This document shows positions 7,351 to 13,577 of a stretch of 16,430 bases of DNA, in pieces. Position 1 is the stretch's first letter; every line of letters starts with the position of its first letter. Origin of the DNA: Alphaproteobacteria bacterium (lineage in GTDB: Bacteria; Pseudomonadota; Alphaproteobacteria; Rhizobiales; Devosiaceae). Location of the stretch: positions 1 to 16,430 of the forward strand of contig JAADFY010000024.1 of the NCBI GenBank assembly GCA_013152625.1, given 5' to 3'. The notes under the pieces are model-generated. The model had not been told where the DNA came from. It saw only the letters and a program-made list of their open reading frames with translations, and made no database searches. The position numbers were made by a program, and so were the translations under genes.

Positions 7351-8094
7351 ATGGCTGACCTTGCCGGCAAGACCGTTCTGCTCACCGGGGGGCTGGGCAC
7401 CCTCGGCCGGGCGCAGGCGACAAAACTGGCCGCCGAAGGTGCCCGGGTGGTGGTGCTCGACAAGCCCGAATGCGAAGATGCGGAGGCCCGAACCGCCGCC
7501 CTTGGTGACCGGTTGAGTTTTCTGGCTTGCGATCTTGGTGATCTGGCCGGCGCGGCGCAAATTGTGGGGGGCGAGGCCGACAGGATTGGCGGGTTTGATA
7601 TTTTGATCAACAATGCCGCCCTGATCATCAACCGGCCGTTTGAGCAGTTCTCGCTGGACGAATATGAAGAACAGATCCGGGTAAACTCTTCTGCCGCTTT
7701 TGCCCTGACCAAAGTGTGCACCCCGGCAATGAAACAAAAGGGCTGGGGCAAAATCCTGAACTTTACTTCGGTCACGCTTAAGGGAATTCTTGAAGGATAC
7801 GTACCTTATGTCGCGTCAAAAGGGGCGTTGCTGGGGCTGACCAAATCGCTGGCCCGGGAACTGGGGCCCCATGGAATTTGCGTGAATGCGATTGCCCCCG
7901 GGGCCATCGTGTCGGAGGCCGAAGCGCGGGTTTTTGGCCACAAGGCAGAACAATACAACCAATGGGTTCTTGATCAGCAATGCCTGAAAACCCGGATCGT
8001 CGCGAAAGATGTCGCCGCCCTTGTGCACTTTTTGGTATCGCCGGCCTCCGACATGATCACCGGCCAGAATATCGCCATCGACGGCGGCTGGTGA
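7351..8094 (+). CDS. Short-chain dehydrogenase/reductase
   Basis: This is a classical SDR of 247 residues with a Rossmann fold. The cofactor motif TGGLGTLG is at 12-19, the NNA motif at 87-89, N112 in the alpha-4 position, the catalytic serine S140 (NFTS), Y153 and K157 (YVASK), and the C-terminal ITGQNIAIDGGW. D37 at the end of the second strand (VVVLD) favours NAD over NADP. A GGGGG run nine bases before the ATG serves as ribosome site. It follows the ATPase by 26 bases and is the last gene of the central operon. Together with the dehydratase it would oxidise or reduce a hydroxyl on the imported compound; the substrate is not determinable here. No aldolase or kinase to complete a known sugar-acid pathway is present in the window. 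Confidence 0.9.
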   Translation: MADLAGKTVLLTGGLGTLGRAQATKLAAEGARVVVLDKPECEDAEARTAALGDRLSFLACDLGDLAGAAQIVGGEADRIGGFDILINNAALIINRPFEQFSLDEYEEQIRVNSSAAFALTKVCTPAMKQKGWGKILNFTSVTLKGILEGYVPYVASKGALLGLTKSLARELGPHGICVNAIAPGAIVSEAEARVFGHKAEQYNQWVLDQQCLKTRIVAKDVAALVHFLVSPASDMITGQNIAIDGGW

Positions 8095-8099
8095 CCGGG

Positions 8100-8130
8100 G
8101 GCACCAACGTGCCAAGAAAGTTTCTGGCAC
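8100..8130 (+). terminator. Two mutually exclusive hairpins after the SDR gene
   Basis: GTGCC at 8109-8113 can pair upstream with GGCAC (8100-8104, loop CAAC) or, as GTGCCA (8109-8114), downstream with TGGCAC (8125-8130, 10-base loop). No T-run follows either. A further TCCGG/CCGGA pair lies at 8142-8160. The structures sit six bases past the SDR stop and may mark the 3' end of the central operon, perhaps by a Rho-dependent route or as an end-protecting structure. Confidence 0.4.
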
Positions 8131-8172
8131 AATTCAAGGTGTCCGGATTTGCCTGCCGGATGACGCGAAAAT

Positions 8173-8237
8173 TTAAGTAACACTAAAAAAAGTTGACATT
8201 TTCGGCCCTGTGGCCCAAGATTTTACAAATACTAAAA
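8173..8237 (+). promoter_or_regulatory. Promoter with two palindrome-like sites upstream of the XRE-cupin regulator
   Basis: TTGACA (8193-8198) is a perfect -35; 17 bases on, CAAGAT (8216-8221) is a poor -10. It is bracketed by TTAAGTAACACTAAA (8173-8187), an imperfect palindrome with AGT/ACT arms, and TTTACAAATACTAAA (8222-8236), which matches it at 11 of 15 positions and lies inside a perfect TTTTA/TAAAA inverted repeat (8221-8237). Site centres are 49 bases apart. This fits paired operators for the downstream XRE-cupin protein. Operator function is inferred. Confidence 0.45.
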
Positions 8238-8264
8238 AGCGCCCCTGAAGGGCCTCTGCTTCAA

Positions 8265-8307
8265 GGCGCCGACTTTTGGCGCCGACTTTGGTGGCGCCGA
8301 CTTTGGG
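8265..8307 (+). repeat. Tandem GGCGCCGACTTT array in the leader (three copies)
   Basis: Three head-to-tail units begin GGCGCCGACTTT at 8265, 8278 and 8293, with lengths 13, 15 and 15, followed by a partial GGCGAC. Each unit opens with the self-complementary GGCGCC. Just upstream, GCGCC at 8239-8243 can pair with the first unit in an imperfect hairpin (8239-8269), and equally with the GGCGCC of later units. No gene covers this stretch, which is probably transcribed leader for the regulator at 8411. The array is too short and irregular for CRISPR. Confidence 0.8.
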
Positions 8308-8340
8308 GGCGACAAGCAACAGGTGGCCCCAAACCACACG

Positions 8341-8405
8341 CTGGTCGGGACTGCCGCAAGCAAAAAACGGAAGCTGGCGGGGACTGCCGCAGGCAAAAAC
8401 GGAAG
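8341..8405 (+). repeat. Imperfect direct repeat of about 33 bp just before the regulator start
   Basis: Copy 1 (8341-8373, 33 bases) and copy 2 (8374-8405, 32 bases) run head to tail, both starting CTGG and ending CGGAAG, with GGGACTGCCGCA in the middle. They differ at three positions plus one A in the A-run (six against five). The end of copy 2 supplies GGAAG, the ribosome site for the ATG at 8411. The 316 bases between the SDR stop and this ATG hold only the hairpins, promoter and repeats listed here; no gene was found. Confidence 0.8.
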
Positions 8406-8410
8406 ATGGA

Positions 8411-9066
8411 ATGCGTGATCGCGCCAATGCCGGGCTGAAAAAAATGGATGAGCCGGATCTGCTGGTGGATTGTTTGCGCTCAAGGCGCAAGGAACTGAAC
8501 CTGACCATGCAGCAGGTGGCCGACCGGGCCGGGCTGTCGGTGGGGTTCATCTCCCAGATCGAGCGGGGAATTACCACCCCGTCCCTTTCTTCGCTGGTGG
8601 CGGTTTCGCGGGTTCTGGGCCTGCATGTTTCCAATTTTCTGGCCCAACCCCGGGTGGACACCGGGTGGACACCCCGCGCACCCGCCACAACAAGCGCCCG
8701 GTCTATGCCATTAGCGAAAACTCGGTCACCTATGAGCGTATTTCCTCTTCGTTTGCCGGGTCGATCCTGCGTTCGGTGATTATTCACGAGCCGCCGGGCC
8801 ATCGGGCCGAGCCCATATTCCACGAAGGCGAGGAGATGCTTTTTGTGCTCGAAGGGACAATTACCGTGGAAGTGGACGGGGAGTGTTCGGTGCTTGAAAC
8901 CGGGGATTCAATTCACTTTCCATCTTCAAAAACCCATTCCACCTGGAACCATTCCACTGTGCCGGCCCGGATATTGTGGACCGGGACCATGGATGTGTTC
9001 GGGGAGGACGAAAATGGCAATCCGGGCCTGAAATATCACGACCGGAAACAGGACAAGAACCAATAA
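8411..9066 (+). pseudogene. XRE-cupin transcriptional regulator, split by an 11-bp duplication
   Basis: The first part (from ATG 8411, GGAAG five bases upstream) encodes a helix-turn-helix of the XRE/Cro type: LRSRRKELNLTMQQVADRAG, then LSVGFISQIERGITTPSLSS. The second part, in another frame and ending at TAA 9064-9066, encodes a cupin: PIFHEGEEMLFVLEGTITVE and LETGDSIHFPSSKTHSTWNH. Proteins with this order (as in PuuR) are dedicated repressors or activators of neighbouring transport and catabolic genes, sensing a ligand through the cupin. As written, the first frame runs through about 40 unrelated residues to a stop at 8777-8779 (122 residues), losing the cupin. Deleting one copy of the 11-bp direct repeat at 8650-8673 restores PRVDTPRTRHNKRP and a 214-residue protein of normal size. 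A GTG at 8665 could in principle start the cupin alone. The gene precedes the Dpp-type operon by 37 bases and probably controlled it. Confidence 0.88.
8650..8673 (+). repeat. Exact 11-bp tandem duplication inside the XRE-cupin gene
   Basis: CCGGGTGGACA occurs at 8650-8660 and again at 8661-8671, followed by CC, so the 11-base period holds over 24 bases. Eleven is not a multiple of three, and the duplication lies exactly where the reading frame changes from the helix-turn-helix frame to the cupin frame. A perfect, unmutated repeat implies a recent or repeatedly reversible event. Confidence 0.95.
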
Positions 9067-9067
9067 G

Positions 9068-9081
9068 GGCGCCAGAGCGCC
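9068..9081 (+). other. Small hairpin between the regulator and the binding-protein gene
   Basis: GGCGC (9068-9072) and GCGCC (9077-9081) pair perfectly around CAGA, directly after the regulator stop. No T-run follows. No promoter is visible in the 37-base gap, so read-through from the regulator into the transporter genes is likely. Confidence 0.35.
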
Positions 9082-9103
9082 GGAACAAACAGGGAGCTGG
9101 ACT

Positions 9104-10702
9104 ATGAACAAGTTTTACACAACCCTTCTAGCCGCCACCATGTCGGCGACCGCGCTGGGGATGGTTTTCCCCGCCGTGGCAATCGCTGAGAGCGTTCTGA
9201 GGATCGATGAAGTTGCCGTGGGGGAACTGGACCCGGCAAAAGCCTCGGACTATGCGGACTCCATATTGATGTTTAACGTTTATGACACGCTGATCCTGCC
9301 CCAGCAGGGCGGGCCGGGCCAGGTGCCGCATCTGGCAAAAAGCTGGTCGAGCGATGGGAATTCCTACACGTTTGAACTGCGTGATGATGTGAAATTCCAA
9401 AGCGGCAACCCCATGACCGCCGAGGATGTGGTGTTTTCCCTGGACCGGATGAAAGCGCTTGGACAGGGCCTGTCGTTCCTGTTTGCCGATGTGCAAAGCG
9501 CCGAGGCGCTCGGGCCCAACACCGTCCGGTTCAATCTCGCCCAGCCCTACGCGCCTTTCGTGGCCTCGTTGCTGCGGTTGCCCATTGTCGACAAACAGAC
9601 GGTCATGGCCAATCTGGGTGACGGCGAAGGGGAAATGAAGGACTGGGGCCAGGTTTATTTGTCGGCCAATGGTGCGGGCACCGGGGCTTACATGGTGAAT
9701 GCCCACAATCCGCAAGACGAGACCGTTATGGTCAAAAACGGGGATTATTTCATCGGCGTGCCGGACGTAGCACCGCACACGGTCCGGCTGCGCTATGGGC
9801 TTGAAGCGGCAACCGTGCGGGCGCTGATCGCCAGCGGGGAACATGATATATCCTCCCAGTGGCTGCCCCCTGAAGTGCTGCGGGCGCTGGCCGATGATGG
9901 CGCGCAACTGCTCACGGAGGCGGGAACCGGGGCGTTTTACGTCAAGATGAATACCACCAAGGCGCCCTTTGATGACGTGCATTGCCGGCTGGCGGTGACC
10001 AATGCGTTTGACTACGGGGCGGCGGTCAAGATGATCGCCGTTACCGACGAGATTTCCCAGGGCAGCCCGTCCACCGGTGCGGTGCCCGTGGGCATGTTCG
10101 GGGCCAACCCCGCCGACCAGATTCTTGTCCGCGACATGGAAGCCGCCAAGGCCCATCTGTCGGCCTGCGCTTACGCCCCCGAGGACATCAATATCGAGCT
10201 CTCGTGGATTGCCGAAGTGCCGCTCGAAGAGCGGTTTGCGCTGCTGATGCAGGCCAATTTCGCCGAACTGGGAATTTCCTCGGAAATCAGAAAACTGCCC
10301 TGGGCCTTGTTTACCGAGCAGGTATCGACCCCGGAAAACACCCCCGACATCTCGCAATTGTTCGTCAATGCGGTAACCGGGGACCCGGACACCTTGCTGT
10401 TTGGCCAGTATAATTCGGCCAATGCGGGGACCTGGCAATCGCCGGAATATCTCAAGGACGATGAGGTCGATCGTTTGCTGGCTGAGGGCCGCACCGCGCC
10501 CACCGAGGCGGGCCGACAGGAAGCCTATGCGGCGTTAAACGCGCGCCTGATGGCCATTGCCCCGACCATATACGGGTTTGACCGTCAGTCGGTGTTTGCC
10601 GCCAGCAACCGGGTCAAGGTGCCCGCTCTGTCCGACCCGGACAAGGCGTTCGGCCTTGATGGCATGGGCTTTTCGTTCCGGCTGATGGAAATGACCGAAT
10701 AG
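9104..10702 (+). CDS. Family 5 solute-binding protein of a Dpp/Opp-type ABC importer
   Basis: This 532-residue periplasmic protein begins with a Sec signal peptide (MNKFYTTLLAATMSATALGM, cleavage likely after AIA near residue 28). Its body matches the peptide/nickel binding family (SBP_bac_5): YADSILMFNVYDTLILP, LAKSWSSDGNSYTFELRDDV, KFQSGNPMTAEDVVFSLDRM, and the C-terminal helix GRQEAYAALNARLMAIAPTIYGFD. Members bind di- and oligopeptides, nickel, opines, glutathione and various small amides. AGGGAG about nine bases upstream marks the start. It lies between the XRE-cupin regulator and two permeases, so it is the substrate receptor of this importer. The HyuA gene farther down suggests a cyclic amide or related amino-acid derivative as ligand, which is inference. 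Confidence 0.92.
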   Translation: MNKFYTTLLAATMSATALGMVFPAVAIAESVLRIDEVAVGELDPAKASDYADSILMFNVYDTLILPQQGGPGQVPHLAKSWSSDGNSYTFELRDDVKFQSGNPMTAEDVVFSLDRMKALGQGLSFLFADVQSAEALGPNTVRFNLAQPYAPFVASLLRLPIVDKQTVMANLGDGEGEMKDWGQVYLSANGAGTGAYMVNAHNPQDETVMVKNGDYFIGVPDVAPHTVRLRYGLEAATVRALIASGEHDISSQWLPPEVLRALADDGAQLLTEAGTGAFYVKMNTTKAPFDDVHCRLAVTNAFDYGAAVKMIAVTDEISQGSPSTGAVPVGMFGANPADQILVRDMEAAKAHLSACAYAPEDINIELSWIAEVPLEERFALLMQANFAELGISSEIRKLPWALFTEQVSTPENTPDISQLFVNAVTGDPDTLLFGQYNSANAGTWQSPEYLKDDEVDRLLAEGRTAPTEAGRQEAYAALNARLMAIAPTIYGFDRQSVFAASNRVKVPALSDPDKAFGLDGMGFSFRLMEMTE

Positions 10703-10718
10703 GGACTGAAAAAACCAG

Positions 10719-10742
10719 CGGGCCGTCGGTAATGGCGGCCCG
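10719..10742 (+). terminator. Stem-loop between the binding-protein and permease genes, attenuator candidate
   Basis: CGGGCCGTC (10719-10727) pairs with GGCGGCCCG (10734-10742) around GGTAAT, a 9-bp stem with one wobble, followed by TTT and preceded by an A-run. Its 3' arm shares GGCGGCCCGT with the hairpin at 5548-5575, which occupies the same place in the other importer operon. It probably lowers expression of the membrane and ATPase genes relative to the binding protein. Confidence 0.55.
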
Positions 10743-10816
10743 TTTCCGGCCCGATCAGGGCGGGCAACGACCATGCAGAACCATGTCCATGCAAATCGAA
10801 CCGGAGGTTGCTTAGC

Positions 10817-11842
10817 ATGACCTCGCTGGTTCGTGTGTTGCTTAGCCGGCTGCTCACTTCGTTCATCGTCTTGATCGGGGTATCGATGCTGATATTTTTC
10901 ATCGCCCGGGTTATTCCCGGCGATCCGGCCCGCATTGCCCTGGGTCCTAATGCCTCCCCCGAACAGGTTCTTGTATTACGCGAGGCGTTGCGCCTCGACG
11001 AATCCATCATCGTTCAGTACGGCTATTTTATTGCCGATCTGGCCCGGGGTGATCTGGGCATTTCGCTTTATACCAACCGGCCGGTAACCACCGACATCGC
11101 CCAGTTCCTGCCCGCCACCCTTGAACTGGTGTTTGTTGCCGGACTGATGATGATTTTTATCGGCCTGCCCTTAGGCATTCTTGCGGCGCGATACCGGGGC
11201 CGCTGGATCGATCATACGGTGCGGCTGATCTCGCTTCTGGGGGTGTCGGCCCCAAGCTTTGTGTGGGCGGTCATTCTCATGATGACATTTGCCTTCATCC
11301 TGCCCGTCTTTCCCATCGCCGGGCGCATTTCGGATAGCTACACCATTCCCGTCGCAAGTGGTTTTTTGTTCATCGACACGTTGCTGGCGGGGAACCTGCG
11401 CGCCTTTGCCAATGCCGGCTGGCACATCATTTTGCCTGCGTTTGCCCTGGCGCTTTCCGGCATCGGTCAGGCAGCCCGGCTGACCCGGGCCAATATGGTG
11501 GAAACCTATGACAAGCCCTATATCGAAATGGCGCGCTCTTATGGTTTTCCCGAAAAGCGCATTGCCAACCGCTATGCGTTCCGCCCCTCGCTCATTCCAT
11601 CCCTGACCATCATCGGACTCGATTTTGCCGCCATGCTGGGGAACGCCTTTCTGGTGGAGGCGGTTTTTGCCTGGCCGGGGCTTTCGCGTTACGGGGTGGC
11701 GGTTATCCTGCGCAAGGACCTTAATGCCATCGTTGGTACGGTGCTGATCATATCGGCGGCTTTCCTGATTGTGAATATCATTGTTGATGTGCTGATTGCG
11801 ATCATCAATCCGCGCATTCGCCATTCCCAGCGGCCAAAATGA
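10817..11842 (+). CDS. Dpp/Opp-type ABC importer permease, first subunit
   Basis: This 341-residue inner-membrane protein is of the DppB/OppB family. It has an N-terminal membrane span (LLTSFIVLIGVSMLIFFIAR) followed by the hallmark periplasmic VIPGDPARIALG, about six spans, and the cytoplasmic EAA loop EMARSYGFPEKRIANRYAF that contacts the ATPases. The end IIVDVLIAIINPRIR is typical. The start at ATG 10817 is chosen because GGAGG at 10803-10807 is nine bases away. A TTG at 10808 touches that site and is unlikely. The stop overlaps the second permease start as ATGA. It pairs with the next gene to form the heterodimeric channel. Confidence 0.93.
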   Translation: MTSLVRVLLSRLLTSFIVLIGVSMLIFFIARVIPGDPARIALGPNASPEQVLVLREALRLDESIIVQYGYFIADLARGDLGISLYTNRPVTTDIAQFLPATLELVFVAGLMMIFIGLPLGILAARYRGRWIDHTVRLISLLGVSAPSFVWAVILMMTFAFILPVFPIAGRISDSYTIPVASGFLFIDTLLAGNLRAFANAGWHIILPAFALALSGIGQAARLTRANMVETYDKPYIEMARSYGFPEKRIANRYAFRPSLIPSLTIIGLDFAAMLGNAFLVEAVFAWPGLSRYGVAVILRKDLNAIVGTVLIISAAFLIVNIIVDVLIAIINPRIRHSQRPK

Positions 11843-12672
11843 GACGCACCCTGGCGATACTGGTTGGAAATCCGTTGTCCCTTCTGGGCCTTTTTCTGGT
11901 GGGGATCGTGATCTTTTCCGCGGTTTTCGCCGATTTTATCGCCCCGTTTCCCGAACATCGGGGGGCGGTGGTGGATTTTGCCAATTTCAATCAGCCCCCC
12001 GCCTGGCCGAATATTTTCGGCACTGATCTGGTGGGCCGGGATCTGTTTTCGCGCATTTTGTACGCCTACCGGATTTCGCTGGTTCTAGGTGTTGTGGTCC
12101 TCTCGATAGCCACGCCCATCGGCGTCATTGTCGGGCTGGTGGCGGGCTATGTGGGGGGGAAAACCGAATATGTGCTCATGCGCATCACCGATGTTTTCCT
12201 GTCGATACCACCGCTGGTGTTAGCCATGGCGATCATGGGTGTGCTCGAACCGACCCTGACCAACGGCATGCTGGCCGTCACCTCCATGTGGTGGCCGTGG
12301 TATGCGCGGCTGGTCTATAATCTGACCCGCTCGGAAAAAGAGGAGGGCTATGTGCTGGCCGCCGAGGTGATCGGTGCCTCACGGGCCTACATCATTTTTC
12401 GCGAAATCCTGCCCAATTGCGTGCCCGCGATCATTACCAAAATGACCCTCGACTTCGGCTTTGTCATCATCATTGCCTCTTCCCTGTCGTTTCTGGGGCT
12501 GGGGGTGCAGCCGCCGACCCCTGATCTTGGTTCCATGGTTGCGGGGGGGGCCAGTTATTTGCCCGACAGTTGGTGGCTGACGCTTTTCCCCGCCCTGGCG
12601 ATCCTGATTGCGGTGTTCGGGTTTAATCTGATCGGCGATGCGTTGCGGGAAATTTTAGGGGCCGACCAATGA
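11839..12672 (+). CDS. Dpp/Opp-type ABC importer permease, second subunit
   Basis: This is a 277-residue permease of the DppC/OppC family. It has an N-terminal span (LSLLGLFLVGIVIFSAVFADF), then FGTDLVGRDLFSRILYAYRIS, the near-invariant segment preceding the core domain, and the EAA loop AAEVIGASRAYIIFREILPN. The C-terminal SFLGLGVQPPTPDLGSMV and LIGDALREILG are characteristic. It overlaps its neighbours by four bases on each side, which indicates translational coupling. Oddity: an uninterrupted run of eight G at 12543-12550 and a seven-G run at 12153-12159 lie inside the frame, both encoding glycines. The frame is intact. Confidence 0.93.
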   Translation: MRRTLAILVGNPLSLLGLFLVGIVIFSAVFADFIAPFPEHRGAVVDFANFNQPPAWPNIFGTDLVGRDLFSRILYAYRISLVLGVVVLSIATPIGVIVGLVAGYVGGKTEYVLMRITDVFLSIPPLVLAMAIMGVLEPTLTNGMLAVTSMWWPWYARLVYNLTRSEKEEGYVLAAEVIGASRAYIIFREILPNCVPAIITKMTLDFGFVIIIASSLSFLGLGVQPPTPDLGSMVAGGASYLPDSWWLTLFPALAILIAVFGFNLIGDALREILGADQ

Positions 12673-13553
12673 CCGCGCTGGTGCTTGAAATCATAAATCT
12701 AAACCTGAGTTTTGCCCGCCATGGGGAGCAGACCGCAGTGTTGCACGATGTATGCCTTTCCATTGCCCGGGGGGAGCGGGTGGCGCTGGTGGGGGAAAGC
12801 GGGTCGGGTAAATCGGTGACGGCGCGGATTGTTCTGGGGCTTCTGGGGGAACTTGCCAGCGCCCGCATCACCGGGGAAATCAGGTTCGAAGGGCAGGACC
12901 TTGGGGCGTTGTCCCCTGCCGGGCGCCACGCCCTGCGCGGCACTAAAATGTCGATGATCTTTCAGGACCCCACCTCCTCGCTCAACCCCGCGTACACGAT
13001 AGGGGCCCAGTTTCATGAGGTTTTGCGGCGGGGGGCACCAAAAATCAGCGCAAAAGCAGCGAAAGAACGGGCCGGGGCCATGCTGGCCGGCATCTCCATG
13101 GATCAGCCCGATCGGGTGCTTGGCTCGTACCCGTTTCAGCTTTCGGGGGGGATGAACCAGCGCGTCATGATCGCCATGGCCCTGGCCAACACACCCTCGC
13201 TTTTGATTGCCGATGAGCCGGGCACGGCGCTTGATGTCACCGTGCAGGCCCAGACCCTCAAACTCATGCGCGAACTGGTGGAGGACAATGGTACGGCGGT
13301 GCTGTTTATTACTCACAATATCGGCGTGGTGCGTGAATTTGCCGACCGGGTCTATGTCCTTTATCGGGGTCGGATTGTCGAAAAAGGGGCAACCCACGCT
13401 GTTCTCACCGATGCGCGCCACCCCTACACAAGGGCCCTGCTGGCGGCGGTGCCGCGCCTGACCGGGGGGGGTATTGCCGATATCGGCGAGGAAACCGATG
13501 TGTTTGCCGCCCCCATGTTCGACCACGGCCCGGGTGCGGAGGCAAGACCATGA
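12669..13553 (+). CDS. Dpp/Opp-type ABC importer ATPase, first subunit
   Basis: This is a 294-residue ATPase of the DppD/OppD family. Walker A GESGSGKS is at 42-49, the Q-loop SMIFQDPTSSLNP ends near 107 (Q99), the signature LSGGMNQR is at 158-165, Walker B LLIADEPG at 178-185 and the switch histidine is H216. Most members read DEPTTALDVT; here DEPGTALDVT has glycine in place of the first threonine. The oligopeptide-transporter tail begins normally (HPYTRALLAAVPRL) but the usual PGC-rich iron-sulphur-like motif is absent, and the protein is about 30 residues shorter than typical. The start is ATGA-coupled to the permease, and the stop sits in the repeat-expanded start of the next gene. Poly-G runs occur at 13145-13151 and 13464-13471. 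Confidence 0.92.
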   Translation: MTALVLEIINLNLSFARHGEQTAVLHDVCLSIARGERVALVGESGSGKSVTARIVLGLLGELASARITGEIRFEGQDLGALSPAGRHALRGTKMSMIFQDPTSSLNPAYTIGAQFHEVLRRGAPKISAKAAKERAGAMLAGISMDQPDRVLGSYPFQLSGGMNQRVMIAMALANTPSLLIADEPGTALDVTVQAQTLKLMRELVEDNGTAVLFITHNIGVVREFADRVYVLYRGRIVEKGATHAVLTDARHPYTRALLAAVPRLTGGGIADIGEETDVFAAPMFDHGPGAEARP

Positions 13554-13577
13554 GCAAGACCATGAGCAAGACCATGA
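13542..13577 (+). repeat. Triplicated 12-bp repeat carrying the start codon of the second ATPase
   Basis: GCAAGACCATGA occurs three times in exact tandem (13542-13553, 13554-13565, 13566-13577). Each copy holds an in-frame ATG for the downstream gene, giving the N-terminus MSKTMSKTMSG. The first copy also contains the TGA that ends the upstream gene. GGAGG at 13538-13542 is seven bases from the first ATG, 19 from the second and 31 from the third, so the first is the likely start. Confidence 0.95.

Noticed and set aside
8265..8405. CRISPR-like repeats
   Set aside because: Units differ in length, there are no unique spacers between direct repeats, and no cas genes are present.
8640..8680. Programmed ribosomal frameshift joining the two halves of the XRE-cupin gene
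   Set aside because: There is no slippery heptamer at the junction, and removal of one exact 11-bp repeat restores the frame, so duplication explains it better.
9128..10438. Long minus-strand open frame (436 codons) opposite the family 5 binding-protein gene
   Set aside because: Its translation is rich in G, H, R and P with no recognisable domain, and it lies fully antisense to a gene with signal peptide and clear family motifs; it is a GC-bias shadow.
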